Positions 19,605 through 28,926 of a stretch of 64,000 nucleotides of DNA are shown here, piece after piece. Origin of the DNA: Comamonas sp. JUb58 (lineage in GTDB: Bacteria; Pseudomonadota; Gammaproteobacteria; Burkholderiales; Burkholderiaceae_C); NCBI RefSeq assembly GCF_004364775.1, contig NZ_SOAL01000001.1, positions 124,001-188,000 of the forward strand. Reading direction: 5' to 3'. The notes under the pieces are model-generated. The model had not been told where the DNA came from and did not search any database. It was given only the letters and a program-made list of their open reading frames with translations. The translations under genes were made by a program, and so were the position numbers. Each line of letters begins with the position of its first letter. Positions within the stretch are counted from its first letter, which is position 1.

Positions 19605-20039
19605 ATGAGATTTCTTAAAGCAACATTAGCTTCATTGATCTATATTTCTTCACCTCTTGCTTATTCGTGCGTCATTCCCGATCTGCAGTACTATATTAAA
19701 TTCAGCCCAGACACCTCAGAGCTTGGGAAGGAAGAAGCAACAAAGATTGCAAAATGGCTCATCGACTGGAGAGAAAAAGAGGGCATTAAATACGCCATCG
19801 TCTTCTCAAACATAACCAAAGAAGACCGCGATTTCAACCAGGTTTCCAATCAAAGGGTTAAAAATATAGCATCGCTTCTAACACCTTTACTAGAAGAAAA
19901 AACGGAAATCAAATATGGCACATCCATCCGAAATTATTCAGTGGAAAAATCAAAATATGATGATCTGAATGAGATTCAAATATCGATCCAGCCTGAGTGC
20001 AAAAGGACTGGAAATTGCTGCGGCGGAAACAGCAGGTGA
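19605..20039 (+). CDS. Exported OmpA-like small protein, candidate immunity partner
   Basis: The 144-residue protein begins with a clear Sec signal (MRFLKATLASLIYISSPLAYS|C; a cysteine follows, so lipoprotein processing is conceivable but the lipobox is poor). The mature part resembles a degenerate OmpA C-terminal domain: YIKFSPDTSELGKEEATKIAKWL at the start, and FNQVSNQRVKNIASLL, like the NxxLSxxRAxxV helix, though the usual Asp of the peptidoglycan site is not obvious. It is AT-rich and starts 22 bases after the metallopeptidase stop, so the two are probably co-transcribed. A periplasmic protein paired with a signal-less peptidase fits an immunity role. This is inference. Confidence 0.6.
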   Translation: MRFLKATLASLIYISSPLAYSCVIPDLQYYIKFSPDTSELGKEEATKIAKWLIDWREKEGIKYAIVFSNITKEDRDFNQVSNQRVKNIASLLTPLLEEKTEIKYGTSIRNYSVEKSKYDDLNEIQISIQPECKRTGNCCGGNSR

Positions 20040-20304
20040 TCTTGCAATGACACAGCCCATACCGTCAGCGCTGTTCCTGTGGGCGATCGTTATAGAAAGA
20101 GTTACCTCCAAAGGAGGAACGTTCATTCATCTCCCCATGCCTTTGCGCACCGATTGCCGCTGCAGATCCAGTCTAGGTGAAAAGGATACTTGGCATGCTG
20201 ATACCGCGAAGCGATGGCCAGTGAAGCTGCGACCTGCGCGTTAGCGGGTGCAGAAAGATAGGAAAACAGCATTGGCAACGCACTTGAAAACCTGCGCGCA
20301 ACAA
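20040..20304. other. Intergenic remnant between islet genes and tRNA-Pro terminator
   Basis: About 265 bases of intermediate composition. Short open frames exist but show no family features or ribosome sites. I see no gene, and no copy of the tRNA 3' end that would mark an attachment site. Confidence 0.4.
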
Positions 20305-20338
20305 AAGAAAAAGGACTTAGCTCTTTCGAGCTAAGTCC
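20305..20338 (-). terminator. Rho-independent terminator after tRNA-Pro
   Basis: Perfect 11-base-pair stem GGACTTAGCTC (20313-20323) and GAGCTAAGTCC (20328-20338) with a TTTC loop. On the minus strand it is followed by TTTTTCTTTTG. It ends the tRNA-Pro transcript. Confidence 0.88.
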
Positions 20339-20347
20339 TTGTCTTTT

Positions 20348-20424
20348 TGGTCGGAATGGCGGGATTCGAACTCGCGACCCCTTGCACCCCATGCAAGTGC
20401 GCTACCAGGCTGCGCTACATTCCG
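20348..20424 (-). tRNA. tRNA-Pro (anticodon GGG)
   Basis: Full cloverleaf on the minus strand: acceptor CGGAATG/CATTCCG with C1-G72 as usual for bacterial tRNA-Pro, D arm GCGC-AGCCTGGTA-GCGC, anticodon stem CTTGC/GCAAG with loop ATGGGGT (anticodon GGG), T loop TTCGAAT, discriminator A and encoded CCA at 20350-20348. It is the last gene of the thrS-to-merR block. Confidence 0.96.
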
Positions 20425-20442
20425 AAGACTTGAATTATATAC

Positions 20443-20874
20443 CTAGTTTTCGGGGTCTCCGGAAAGAATGCGACGAATTTCTTGCAACTCGATCGCGGCC
20501 TGCTGCCAGCTCAGCGGTTCCAGGCTTTCGGGCATGCCGGCAGCCAGCGCATCGGCGCCCTCTTCCTGCAGTGCGAACATGCTGTCGTCTTCCAGCGCAT
20601 CGAGCATGGCCTGGCCGCGCGGCAGCGACTGGAGCTGGTTGCGCGCACCGCTGATCGTGAAGCCGCGCTCATAGAGCAGCTCACGGATGCGGCGGATCAT
20701 CAGCACCTCGTGGTGCTGGTAATAGCGGCGGTTGCCCCGGCGCTTGACCGGGCGCAGCTGCGTGAACTCCTGCTCCCAGTAGCGCAGCACATGCGGCTTG
20801 ACGTCGCACAGCACCGATACCTCACCGATGGTGAAGTAGCGCTTGGCAGGAATGGGGGGCAGCTGTTTTTCCAT
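20443..20874 (-). CDS. MerR-family transcriptional regulator
   Basis: The 143-residue protein has an N-terminal MerR winged helix: RYFTIGEVSVLCDVKPHVLRYWEQEFTQLRPVKRRGNRRYYQHHEVLMIRRIRELLYERGFTI. There is no cysteine pair typical of metal sensors in the C-terminal part. It sits directly downstream of ihfA, the standard place for this conserved, poorly characterised MerR homologue in proteobacteria. The ATG at 20874 is chosen over the TTG at 20880. Regulated genes are unknown. Confidence 0.9.
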   Translation of the reverse strand: MEKQLPPIPAKRYFTIGEVSVLCDVKPHVLRYWEQEFTQLRPVKRRGNRRYYQHHEVLMIRRIRELLYERGFTISGARNQLQSLPRGQAMLDALEDDSMFALQEEGADALAAGMPESLEPLSWQQAAIELQEIRRILSGDPEN

Positions 20875-20987
20875 GGACAAATTGTAAACAGCCGCGAAAG
20901 CGGCCGTGTTGCATATAGGCGAAAGCGGGCGACGGTTTGACCTTCAGTGCCAACGCACTGCAGGCGGCCGCGCGCCCAGGGCCTGCG

Positions 20988-21314
20988 TCATTCCATGTCG
21001 GCCGGTGCCTGCACCGAATCCTTGAGCTTGCCGCTGGCATGGAAGGTCACCACACGGCGCGCCTCGATCGGCACCTCTTCTCCGGTGCGCGGATTGCGGC
21101 CGGGGCGGGCTTTCTTCATGCGCACCTGGAAGTTGCCAAAGCTCGACAGCTTCACATCTTCGCCCTTGATCAAGCTCTCCGAGATCAGGTCGAAAAAGGC
21201 ATCGACCATGTCCTTGGCTTCGCGCTTGTTCAGGCCGATGTTGTCAAACAGCATGTCGGCCAGCTGCGCCTTGGTCAGCGCAGGTTGTTCCAGGCTCTCA
21301 ACGGTGAATTCCAT
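20988..21314 (-). CDS. ihfA: Integration host factor subunit alpha
   Basis: DNA-bending nucleoid protein, 108 residues, partner of IhfB. The HU/IHF fold is plain: [86 protein letters not shown], with the Pro of the intercalating beta arm in [13 protein letters not shown] 7 bases before the ATG at 21314 fixes the start; the frame is open further upstream into pheT. The short 22-base gap to pheT indicates co-transcription. Confidence 0.96.
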   Translation of the reverse strand: MEFTVESLEQPALTKAQLADMLFDNIGLNKREAKDMVDAFFDLISESLIKGEDVKLSSFGNFQVRMKKARPGRNPRTGEEVPIEARRVVTFHASGKLKDSVQAPADME

Positions 21315-21336
21315 ATAGCAATCCTCGCGTGTGGGA

Positions 21337-23790
21337 TCAGCGCAGACGCGCACCCAGGCTTTGTGTGAGTTGTTCCACCACGGCCTGCACGGCCGCTTCG
21401 ATCTCGGTGTCTTCCAGCGCGCGTTCGTCATGGCCCAGGCTCAGACGCACGGCCAGGCTCTTCTCGTCCTGGGCCAGGCTGCCGGCAGCGGCTTCTTCGC
21501 CGGCCTTGAGCTTCTTGGGCCGGAACACGTCAAACAGCACGGCACTGCGCAGGATAGCACCTGCGCTGGCAGCCGTGATGGCCTGCATGATCTGGGCGTG
21601 GGTGACGGCTTCCTTGACAACGACGGCGATGTCGCGCTCGACCATCTGGTGCTTGGCCACCGGTGCGAACACCGGCACTTGGCGTGCCAGCACGGCATCA
21701 AGGGCAAGCTCGAACATCACCGGCGCCTGGGCCAGATCCCATTCCTGGCGCCACTGGGGGTGCAGCTCGCCGACAAAGCCGATGGCCTTGCCGTCCAGCA
21801 GCACGCGGGCGCAACGGCCGGGGTGCAGCGCGGGGTGCTCGGCCGCTTCAAACACCGGCTTGAGCGGTGCGAGCAGTGCCTCTACATCGCCCTTGACGTC
21901 GTAGAAATCAACCTTGGTCTCGTCGCGGCCCCATTGCAGCTGGTCAGCTGCGCCGTAGGCCAGGCCGGCCACGCGCATGGGCTGGTGGAAGCCCTTGACG
22001 GTGGTGTCGGACTCGACGACCGAGTCGTCCTTGAAGAACACGCGGCCCAGCTCGAACACGCGCACGCGCTGTGCCTTGCGGTCCACATTGAACTTGAGCA
22101 CCTGCAGCAGCGAGCCCAGCAACGAAGAGCGCATCACGCTCAGGTGGCTGGCGATGGGGTTGAGCAGCTTGATGGCCTGGTTGTTGCCAGCCAGCTCCTG
22201 CTCCCACTTTTCTTCAACAAAGCTGAAGTTGATGGTTTCCTGGTAGCCCAGGCCGGCCAGCGCATGGCGCACGGCGTAGGGGCTGCGGGAGTTCTCGGCA
22301 CGCAGTTTGGGCGAGATCGGCGCCAGCGGCTTGCTGGTGGGCAGATTCTCATAGCCAATCATCCGCGCGATTTCTTCAACCAGGTCTTCTTCCAAGTTGA
22401 TGTCGAAGCGGAAGGTGGGCGCGGTCACGCTGATCACGCCTTCTTGCGCCACGGTGGCGGGCAGGCCCAGGCCGTTCAGCGCATCCAGACATTGCTGCTG
22501 GGTCACGGGCATGCCGATGACCTTGGCCGCACGTGCCACGCGCAGTTGCACCGTCTTGGGCGCTGGCATGTTGGGCTGCTGGTCGTCCATGGCGGCCACC
22601 TGGGTCTCAGGCGTGCCGCAGATCTCCAGCACCAGCTGGGTGATGCGCTCGATGTGCTCGGTGGTGAACTGGGGGTCCACACCGCGCTCGAAGCGGTGGC
22701 CCGCGTCGGTCGAGAAGTTGAAATGGCGCGAGCGACCGGCCACCGCCTTGGGGAACCAGAAGGCCGCTTCGATGTAGATGTTCTTGGTGTCGTCGGACAC
22801 GGCGGTGGCATCGCCACCCATGATGCCAGCCAGCGACTCCAGGCCGTGCTCGTCCGCGATCACGCCGACCTTGAGGAAGTCGTCGATCGTGATGGTGTTG
22901 CCGTTGAGCAGCTTGAGCGTTTCGCCCTGCTTGCCCCAGCGCACGCTCAGGCCACAGCTGATCTTGTCCAGATCGAAGATGTGGCTGGGACGGCCCAGCT
23001 CGAACATCACATAGTTGGAGATGTCGACCAGGGGGCTGACAGCGCGTTGGCCGCAGCGGGCCAGGCGGTCCAGCATCCACTGCGGGGTCTTGACCTGGGT
23101 GTTGACGTTGCGCACGATGCGGCCGGAGAAACGGCCGCACAGGTCGGTCGCCTCGATCTTGACGGGCAGCTTGTCTTGCGAAGCCACGGCCGCAGCCGGG
23201 AAGGACAGGGCCTTGAGCGGCGTGCCGGTCAGTGCCGACAGCTCGCGAGCCACGCCGTAGACCGACAGGCAGTGCGCCAGGTTGGGCGTGAGCTTGAGGG
23301 TGAACAAGGTGTCATCGAGGTTCAGGTACTCGCGCACGTTCTGGCCCAGTGGCGCATCGGCGGGCAGCTCCAGCAGACCGCCGTGGTCGTCGGCAATGCC
23401 CAGCTCCTTGGCCGAGCACAGCATGCCAAAGCTTTGCACGCCACGCAGCTTGCCGATCTTGATCTTGAAGGGCTTGCCATCCGCGCCGGGAGGCAGCTCG
23501 GCGCCCACGGTGGCGCAAGGGATGCGGATGCCCACGCGCGCATTGGGCGCGCCGCAGACGATGTTGAGCAGCTCCGGGCCGCCCACATCGACCTGGCAGA
23601 CACGCAGGCGGTCGGCATCAGGGTGTTGCACGGCTTCTTTGATCTCACCGACAACGATGCCGGTGAAGGGAGGTGCGACGGGGTCGAGCTCTTCGACCTC
23701 GAGACCCGCCATGGTCAAGGTATCGGCCAGCTCTTGGGTGGTCAGCGACGGGTTGCAGTATTGGCGCAACCAGGATTCAGGAAATTGCAT
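21337..23790 (-). CDS. pheT: Phenylalanine--tRNA ligase beta subunit
   Basis: Beta chain of the alpha2-beta2 PheRS, 817 residues. Visible parts are the N-terminal tRNA-binding domain ([36 protein letters not shown]...), the B3/B4 editing region around residues 210-380 ([23 protein letters not shown]), the B5 domain, the catalytic-like core and a C-terminal anticodon-binding FDX-ACB domain ([32 protein letters not shown]). It follows pheS with a 150-base gap. Confidence 0.97.
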   Translation of the reverse strand: MQFPESWLRQYCNPSLTTQELADTLTMAGLEVEELDPVAPPFTGIVVGEIKEAVQHPDADRLRVCQVDVGGPELLNIVCGAPNARVGIRIPCATVGAELPPGADGKPFKIKIGKLRGVQSFGMLCSAKELGIADDHGGLLELPADAPLGQNVREYLNLDDTLFTLKLTPNLAHCLSVYGVARELSALTGTPLKALSFPAAAVASQDKLPVKIEATDLCGRFSGRIVRNVNTQVKTPQWMLDRLARCGQRAVSPLVDISNYVMFELGRPSHIFDLDKISCGLSVRWGKQGETLKLLNGNTITIDDFLKVGVIADEHGLESLAGIMGGDATAVSDDTKNIYIEAAFWFPKAVAGRSRHFNFSTDAGHRFERGVDPQFTTEHIERITQLVLEICGTPETQVAAMDDQQPNMPAPKTVQLRVARAAKVIGMPVTQQQCLDALNGLGLPATVAQEGVISVTAPTFRFDINLEEDLVEEIARMIGYENLPTSKPLAPISPKLRAENSRSPYAVRHALAGLGYQETINFSFVEEKWEQELAGNNQAIKLLNPIASHLSVMRSSLLGSLLQVLKFNVDRKAQRVRVFELGRVFFKDDSVVESDTTVKGFHQPMRVAGLAYGAADQLQWGRDETKVDFYDVKGDVEALLAPLKPVFEAAEHPALHPGRCARVLLDGKAIGFVGELHPQWRQEWDLAQAPVMFELALDAVLARQVPVFAPVAKHQMVERDIAVVVKEAVTHAQIMQAITAASAGAILRSAVLFDVFRPKKLKAGEEAAAGSLAQDEKSLAVRLSLGHDERALEDTEIEAAVQAVVEQLTQSLGARLR

Positions 23791-23940
23791 AGTCGGACTC
23801 TTTGGCGTTCAGGCCTGCTGCGCCATCTTGGGCATCGGCAGGCCGGGCGTTCTTGCTTTTCAAAGGGGAGCGGGTGGCAGCACATGCTGCCGGGTGGCTG
23901 GGGATCACATTGCAGACCTGCAGCACCGCCCGCTCCGTTT

Positions 23941-24996
23941 TCAGGACTGGAACTGCGACAGGAAGCGGATGTCGCCGTCAAAGAACAGGCGCAGGTCATT
24001 GACGCCATAACGCAGCATGGTCAGGCGGTCAGGGCCCATGCCAAAGGCAAAGCCAATGTATTTCTCGGGGTCCAGGCCCATGTTGCGCACCACGTTGGGG
24101 TGCACCTGGCCGGCGCCCGAGACTTCCAGCCAGCGGCCGGCCAGCGGTCCGCTTTGGAACTGGATGTCGATCTCGGCCGAGGGTTCGGTGAACGGGAAGA
24201 AGCTGGGGCGGAAGCGCAGCACCAGGTCATCCTGCTCGAAGAAGGTCTTGCAGAAGTCGGTGAACACGACCTTGAGGTCCTTGAAGCTCACGTTCTCACC
24301 GATCCACAGGCCTTCGCACTGGTGGAACATCGGCGAGTGGGTGGCGTCCGAATCCACGCGGTAGGTGCGGCCCGGCGCGATCACGCGAATCTCGGGCATG
24401 GTCTGGCCGGCGTCGATCAGGTTGCGGTAGCGCTTGACGTGCTGGACCGCATGGCGCACCTGCATCGGGCTGGTGTGCGTGCGCAGCAGGTTGGGCGCGT
24501 GCTGCGTGCCGCCTTCCACATAGAAGGTGTCGTGCATGGAACGCGCGGGATGGTCTTCCGGCGTGTTGAGTGCGGTGAAGTTGAACCAGTCGGATTCGAT
24601 CTCGGGGCCTTCGGCCACATCGAAGCCCATGGAGCCGAAGATGCCTTCGATGCGCTCCATCGTGATGGACACGGGGTGCAGACCACCGCTGCCGCGACGG
24701 CGGCCGGGCAGGCTCACATCCAGCACTTCGGCCTTGAGGTGGGCTTGCAGCTCGGCATCGGCCAGCGCCTTGCGGCGTGCCGTCAAGGCCGCCTCAATCG
24801 CCTGCTTGGCCACGTTGATGGCGGCACCGCGCGATTTTTTCTCTTCGACGGAAAGCTGCGCCATGCCCTTCATGAGCTCGGTCATCTTGCCCGACTTGCC
24901 CAGAAACTGCGCCTTGGCGTTTTCCAGATCAGCGGGGGTATGGGCCTGCGCAAACAACTGTTGCGCGCTTTCGACCAGAGAATCCAACTCGTTCAT
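23941..24996 (-). CDS. pheS: Phenylalanine--tRNA ligase alpha subunit
   Basis: Catalytic chain of PheRS, 351 residues from the ATG at 24996 ([14 protein letters not shown]). It has an N-terminal coiled coil and class II motifs: [12 protein letters not shown] (motif 1 region), [27 protein letters not shown] (motif 2) and [18 protein letters not shown] (motif 3). The frame opens further at 25056, inside the upstream terminator, so the shorter form is right. Transcription must pass the hairpin at 25047-25087 or start after it. Confidence 0.97.
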   Translation of the reverse strand: MNELDSLVESAQQLFAQAHTPADLENAKAQFLGKSGKMTELMKGMAQLSVEEKKSRGAAINVAKQAIEAALTARRKALADAELQAHLKAEVLDVSLPGRRRGSGGLHPVSITMERIEGIFGSMGFDVAEGPEIESDWFNFTALNTPEDHPARSMHDTFYVEGGTQHAPNLLRTHTSPMQVRHAVQHVKRYRNLIDAGQTMPEIRVIAPGRTYRVDSDATHSPMFHQCEGLWIGENVSFKDLKVVFTDFCKTFFEQDDLVLRFRPSFFPFTEPSAEIDIQFQSGPLAGRWLEVSGAGQVHPNVVRNMGLDPEKYIGFAFGMGPDRLTMLRYGVNDLRLFFDGDIRFLSQFQS

Positions 24997-25046
24997 ATCG
25001 ACTCTTATCGACTTAGGTGCCGGGCCGCCAAAAGCAGCCTGGCGAT

Positions 25047-25087
25047 AAAAAAACAAGGGCTAGCGCCTTTTCAAGCCCTAGCCCTTG
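25047..25087 (-). terminator. Intrinsic terminator or attenuator between rplT and pheS
   Basis: On the minus strand CAAGGGCTAG (25087-25078) pairs with CTAGCCCTTG (25063-25054), followed by TTTTTTT (25053-25047). It ends the ribosomal-protein message or meters read-through to pheST. I looked for a Phe-rich leader peptide in the 50 bases upstream and found none. Confidence 0.8.
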
Positions 25088-25138
25088 CTGTGTGTGCACC
25101 AGCAGCTACTAAATCAACAGTAACTACCGATCGTGACC

Positions 25139-25498
25139 TTAGGCAGCCAGCTTGGCCTTGACTTGGTCGACGATAGCTGCAAAAGCAGCCTTGTCGTGCA
25201 CGGCGATATCGGCCAGCATCTTGCGGTCGATTTCAATGGCAGCCTTCTTCAGGCCGTTGGCGAACTGGCTGTAGGTCAGGCCCAGTTCACGGGAAGCGGC
25301 ATTGATACGGGCGATCCACAGTTGGCGGAACACGCGCTTCTTGGTACGACGGTCACGGTAGGCGTACTGGCCTGCCTTCATTACCGCTTGCTTAGCAACG
25401 CGGAAGACGTTACCACGGCGACCACGGAAACCCTTAGCGAGGGCCAGAACTTTTTTGTGACGGGCGCGTGCCGTTACACCACGTTTGACGCGAGGCAT
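25139..25498 (-). CDS. rplT: 50S ribosomal protein L20
   Basis: The 119-residue protein [23 protein letters not shown]... is a complete match to bacterial L20, including [44 protein letters not shown]. It binds 23S rRNA early in 50S assembly. In enterobacteria and Firmicutes L20 represses its own operon; no homologous operator could be confirmed by eye here. Confidence 0.98.
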   Translation of the reverse strand: MPRVKRGVTARARHKKVLALAKGFRGRRGNVFRVAKQAVMKAGQYAYRDRRTKKRVFRQLWIARINAASRELGLTYSQFANGLKKAAIEIDRKMLADIAVHDKAAFAAIVDQVKAKLAA

Positions 25499-25524
25499 GT
25501 GTTTTCTCCTAGTTCGTCAGTGAA

Positions 25525-25728
25525 TTACAGGCCCATGCCGGGCAACATTTGTGCGACGTGACCCATGTTGGTCTCATGCACAGCGGTTGCACCACGCAGA
25601 TGGCGCTTGTTCTTGGTGGTCTTCTTGGTCAAGATGTGACGCTTGAAGGCTTGACCGCGCTTGACGGTGCCACCTGGACGAACGCGAAAACGCTTCTTCG
25701 CGCTGCTTTTGGTCTTCATTTTGGGCAT
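25525..25728 (-). CDS. rpmI: 50S ribosomal protein L35
   Basis: The 67-residue protein [25 protein letters not shown]...[22 protein letters not shown] is typical L35. The start at 25728 fits the family; the open frame extends 15 codons upstream. AGGAG-like AAGGAG lies just before this ATG. rplT follows 26 bases downstream. Confidence 0.97.
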   Translation of the reverse strand: MPKMKTKSSAKKRFRVRPGGTVKRGQAFKRHILTKKTTKNKRHLRGATAVHETNMGHVAQMLPGMGL

Positions 25729-25915
25729 GTGAATGCTCCTTATGTTTGTGCTCGTGAGGCGTTCCATCGCCATGATGGAACTTGTTATGGCCCCGAGCCA
25801 CTTTTGTGACAGACCTAGATCAGATCTACTCTATCAATGCGCAGAGTGTTGACGGCACCCAGCTGAGGCACCAGGGCCGAAACCCCGGACTCAGGCAAGC
25901 ACTGCTGCTACCCTG

Positions 25916-25944
25916 CTAAAAACCGAAAGCGGCCTAAGCCGCTT
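25916..25944 (-). terminator. Intrinsic terminator between infC and rpmI
   Basis: Minus strand stem AAGCGGC/GCCGCTT (25944-25927) with a TTAG loop, then TCGGTTTTT. It follows the infC stop by about 30 bases and precedes a roughly 190-base rpmI leader. Strength is moderate because the T run is offset from the stem. Confidence 0.6.
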
Positions 25945-25973
25945 GTCGGTAATCCGGTATTCTAACCGCTTCT

Positions 25974-26582
25974 TTAAGCTGTGGCTACTGGGGAGGAATT
26001 ACCCTCCACCGGCTTGCCAGCAGCAGCGCCACCGGGCTTCTTGCGCGCCGGAGCGATCATCATGATCATCTGGCGGCCTTCCAGCTTGGGGAACTGCTCG
26101 ACCTGGATCAGGTCGGCCAGCTCGTCGCGGATGCGGTTGAGCAGGTCCATGCCCAGGTTCTGGTGGGTGATTTCACGACCACGGAAGCGCAGGGTCACCT
26201 TGACCTTGTCGCCTTCAGCCAGGAAGCGCTTGATGTTGCGCATCTTGACGTTGTAGTCGCCATCATCAGTACCAGGACGGAACTTGATTTCCTTGATTTC
26301 GATGACGGTTTGCTTGGCCTTGGCCTCGGCCGCCTTCTTCTGCTCCAGATACTTGAACTTGCCGTAGTCCATCAGGCGGCAAACCGGAGGCGTGGCCGTG
26401 GCGACGATCTCGACCAGGTCAACGTCCAGCTCTCCGGCCATGCGCAGCGCTTCCATCAGCGGCACGATGCCCAGGGGTTCATTATCAGGACCGGACAGAC
26501 GCACTTCTTGTGCCTGAATCTCACGATTCAGGCGGTGTTTGCGTTCTTCGCGGTGGCGGCGATCACGGAATTCAGTAGCTAT
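25974..26582 (-). CDS. infC: Translation initiation factor IF-3 (probable ATA start)
   Basis: IF3 binds the 30S subunit and screens start codons and initiator tRNA. The 202-residue product has the N-domain ([45 protein letters not shown]), linker and C-domain ([45 protein letters not shown]). No ATG fits. A GTG at 26591 opens the frame, but it lies inside AGGGTGA, which itself makes a good ribosome site spaced for an ATA at 26582-26580 encoding the family's usual N-terminus ([M]ATEFRDRR). Rare infC start codons (AUU in E. coli) are a known autoregulatory device. Confidence 0.93.
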   Translation of the reverse strand: MATEFRDRRHREERKHRLNREIQAQEVRLSGPDNEPLGIVPLMEALRMAGELDVDLVEIVATATPPVCRLMDYGKFKYLEQKKAAEAKAKQTVIEIKEIKFRPGTDDGDYNVKMRNIKRFLAEGDKVKVTLRFRGREITHQNLGMDLLNRIRDELADLIQVEQFPKLEGRQMIMMIAPARKKPGGAAAGKPVEGNSSPVATA

Positions 26583-26676
26583 GGCTTTCACCCTAAAAAT
26601 TTAAAAGCTACGACAGCGTAGCTGCTATTTATGCAGTCCACGCTGTCCAAAGCTTTTCAGCGCCTGGGTAGGCTTG

Positions 26677-28608
26677 TTAGGCTTTAGCGGCGATGTCCTG
26701 GGCAATCAGTTCGACGAATGCATCAACGGACATCACACCGAGGTCTTTACCGCCCCGGGCGCGCACTGCTACGGCTCCGGCTGCCTTTTCCTTGTCGCCG
26801 GCGACAAGAATATAGGGCAGCTTTTGCAACGAATGCTCCCGTATTTTATACGTAATCTTCTCGTTGCGCAGATCGGTAACCACACGCAGCCCTTGGAACG
26901 GCAAGGCCTTACGCAGTTTGTCGGCCACTTCCTGCACGTAGGCGCCTTGCGCGTCGGTGATGTTGAGCACCGCGATTTGCGTGGGCGCCAGCCAGGCGGG
27001 CAGCGCGCCAGCGTGCTGCTCGATCAGGATGCCGATGAAGCGCTCCAGCGATCCCACGATCGCACGGTGCAGCATGATCGGGCGGTGGCGCTCGCCGTCT
27101 TCGCCGACGAACTCGGCATCGAGGCGCTCGGGCAGGTTCGGGTCGACCTGGATGGTGCCGCACTGCCATTCACGGCCCAGTGCGTCCTTCAGGGTGTACT
27201 CGATCTTGGGGCCGTAGAAGGCGCCCTCACCCGGCAGGTATTCAAACTCGCAACCCGAGGCACGCAGGCCTTCGGCCAGCGCTGCTTCGGCCGCATCCCA
27301 GCTCTCGTCGGTGCCGATGCGCTTTTCAGGGCGGGTCGACAGGCGGTAGAGGATGTTGGTAAAGCCAAAGTCGGCATAGACCTTTTGCAGCAGCGCGGTG
27401 AACGCGGTCACCTCGGCCTGGATCTGCTCGGGCAGGCAGAAGATGTGGCCGTCATCCTGCGTGAAGGCACGCACGCGCATGATGCCGTGCAGCGAGCCGG
27501 TGGGCTCATTGCGGTGGCAGGCGCCGAACTCACCAAAGCGCAGTGGCAGATCGCGGTAGCTCTTGATGCCTTGTTTGTAGATGAGGATGTGGCCGGGGCA
27601 GTTCATCGGCTTGAGTGCGTACTCGCGCTTTTCCGACTCGGTCGTGAACATGTTCTCGCGGTACTTGTCCCAGTGGCCGGTCTTCTCCCACAGTGTCTTG
27701 TCCAGGATCTGCGGGCCCTTCACCTCCTGGTAGCCGTTGTCGCGGTACACCTTGCGCATGTACTGCTCCACCTCTTGCCAGATCGACCAGCCCTTGGGGT
27801 GCCAGAACACGGTGCCAGGCGAGTGCTCGTCGATGTGGAACAGGTCGAGTTCGCGGCCCAGCTTGCGGTGGTCGCGCTTTTCGGCCTCTTCCAGCATCGT
27901 CAGGTACTGCTGCAGATCGTCCTTGCTGGCCCAGGCCGTGCCGTAGATGCGTTGCAGCATCTCGTTGTTGTGGTCGCCGCGCCAGTAGGCGCCCGCCACC
28001 TTCATCAGCTTGAAGTGCTTGAGCTTGCCGGTGCTGGGCACGTGGGGGCCACGGCACAGGTCTTCGAACGCGCCTTCGCGGTACAGGCTCACATCTTCAT
28101 TGCTGGGGATGGAGGCAATGATCTCGGCCTTGTAGTTCTCACCCAGTCCCTTGAAGTAGGCCACGGCTTCGTCACGCGGCAGCACGCGGCGCACAACGGC
28201 CTCGTCCTTGTTGGCCAGCTCGGTCATGCGCTTTTCAATCGCCACCAGGTCTTCGGGTGTGAAGGGGCGCTTGTAGGCGAAGTCGTAGTAGAAACCGTTG
28301 TCGATCACCGGACCGATGGTCACCTGGGCTTCAGGGAACAGTTCCTTGACGGCGTAGGCCAGCAAGTGGGCGGTGGAGTGGCGGATCACTTCCAGGCCGT
28401 CAGCGTCCTTGGCCGTCACGATGGACAGCGGCATGTCGCGGTCGATGACAAAGCTGGTGTCCACCACCTTGGCGTTGTCGCCCAGACCCACCTTGCCAGC
28501 CAGCGCGGCCTTGGCCAGGCCGGCGCCAATCGATGCAGCGACCTCGGCCACCGACACGGGGCCCGGATAGTCGCGCTTGGAGCCATCGGGAAGCGTAATT
28601 TGAACCAT
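26677..28608 (-). CDS. thrS: Threonine--tRNA ligase
   Basis: Class II synthetase charging tRNA-Thr, 643 residues. It has an N-terminal TGS domain ([24 protein letters not shown]), the second additional domain with editing function ([34 protein letters not shown]), a catalytic core with [48 protein letters not shown], and a C-terminal anticodon-binding domain. AGGAT 5 bases before the ATG supports the start. Its 5' leader contains a threonine-rich leader peptide and an attenuator (28656-28774), so supply should rise when charged tRNA-Thr falls. Confidence 0.97.
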   Translation of the reverse strand: MVQITLPDGSKRDYPGPVSVAEVAASIGAGLAKAALAGKVGLGDNAKVVDTSFVIDRDMPLSIVTAKDADGLEVIRHSTAHLLAYAVKELFPEAQVTIGPVIDNGFYYDFAYKRPFTPEDLVAIEKRMTELANKDEAVVRRVLPRDEAVAYFKGLGENYKAEIIASIPSNEDVSLYREGAFEDLCRGPHVPSTGKLKHFKLMKVAGAYWRGDHNNEMLQRIYGTAWASKDDLQQYLTMLEEAEKRDHRKLGRELDLFHIDEHSPGTVFWHPKGWSIWQEVEQYMRKVYRDNGYQEVKGPQILDKTLWEKTGHWDKYRENMFTTESEKREYALKPMNCPGHILIYKQGIKSYRDLPLRFGEFGACHRNEPTGSLHGIMRVRAFTQDDGHIFCLPEQIQAEVTAFTALLQKVYADFGFTNILYRLSTRPEKRIGTDESWDAAEAALAEGLRASGCEFEYLPGEGAFYGPKIEYTLKDALGREWQCGTIQVDPNLPERLDAEFVGEDGERHRPIMLHRAIVGSLERFIGILIEQHAGALPAWLAPTQIAVLNITDAQGAYVQEVADKLRKALPFQGLRVVTDLRNEKITYKIREHSLQKLPYILVAGDKEKAAGAVAVRARGGKDLGVMSVDAFVELIAQDIAAKA

Positions 28609-28655
28609 GAGAAATCCTAAATAATCGTGCTGTACAGAGCCGCGCTGCCCAGAAA

Positions 28656-28774
28656 AGCAAAAAGCGCGGAGCTTGTCCGCGCTTTGGTGTGAGGAGACGA
28701 AATCGTCGTACAGGCGCGAACCACCGGCCTTATTGGCCAGTCAAACCCCAAGTGGTTGTAGTTCGCGGTGTCAT
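28656..28774 (-). promoter_or_regulatory. Transcription attenuator in thrS leader
   Basis: Four segments on the minus strand fit a classical attenuator. Segment 1 (CCGCGAAC, inside leader codons 3-5) pairs with segment 2 (GTGGTTCGCGC at 28724-28714). Segment 2 can instead pair through TTCGCGC with GCGCGGA of segment 3 (28685-28676). Segment 3 pairs with segment 4 (28670-28661) as a 10-base-pair terminator stem AAAGCGCGGA/TCCGCGCTTT with a five-base loop, followed by a run of Ts. A ribosome stalled on the Thr codons would mask segment 1, favour 2:3 and let transcription reach thrS. Confidence 0.82.
28730..28774 (-). CDS. thrS leader peptide ([14 protein letters not shown])
   Basis: A 14-codon frame with ATG at 28774-28772 and TAA at 28732-28730. 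Six of 14 codons are threonine, four of them consecutive (ACT ACA ACC ACT). GAAAGG lies about 10 bases upstream as a ribosome site. It stops just before the segments of the attenuator that can rearrange, and thrS begins 121 bases further on. The composition and the match to the regulated gene make chance unlikely. Confidence 0.82.
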   Translation of the reverse strand: MTPRTTTTWGLTGQ

Positions 28775-28926
28775 AACCGATGTTGCCTTTCTCGCTCTTA
28801 CCAGTGGATGAAATCTAAAACGACTGTCATTTTCCCACATTCTGATGCAATCTGCTGGTCTTCCCGCAATCCAGTCGCCAACAGGCTTGCCATAATCAAA
28901 ACGATAGCAGACCTTGACGATTAGAT

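Noticed and set aside
18602-20347. Integrated element with attachment-site duplication at tRNA-Pro
   Set aside because: I searched the islet boundaries for a copy of the tRNA 3' end and found none, and there is no integrase. Foreign origin is suggested only by composition.
25090-25138. Phe leader peptide before pheS
   Set aside because: No ATG- or GTG-started frame with Phe codons is present in the rplT-pheS gap upstream of the hairpin.
21331-25161. A 1276-codon open frame on the plus strand
   Set aside because: It lies antisense to pheT, pheS and part of ihfA/rplT spacing, has low-complexity composition typical of the reverse of GC-rich genes, and no domain.
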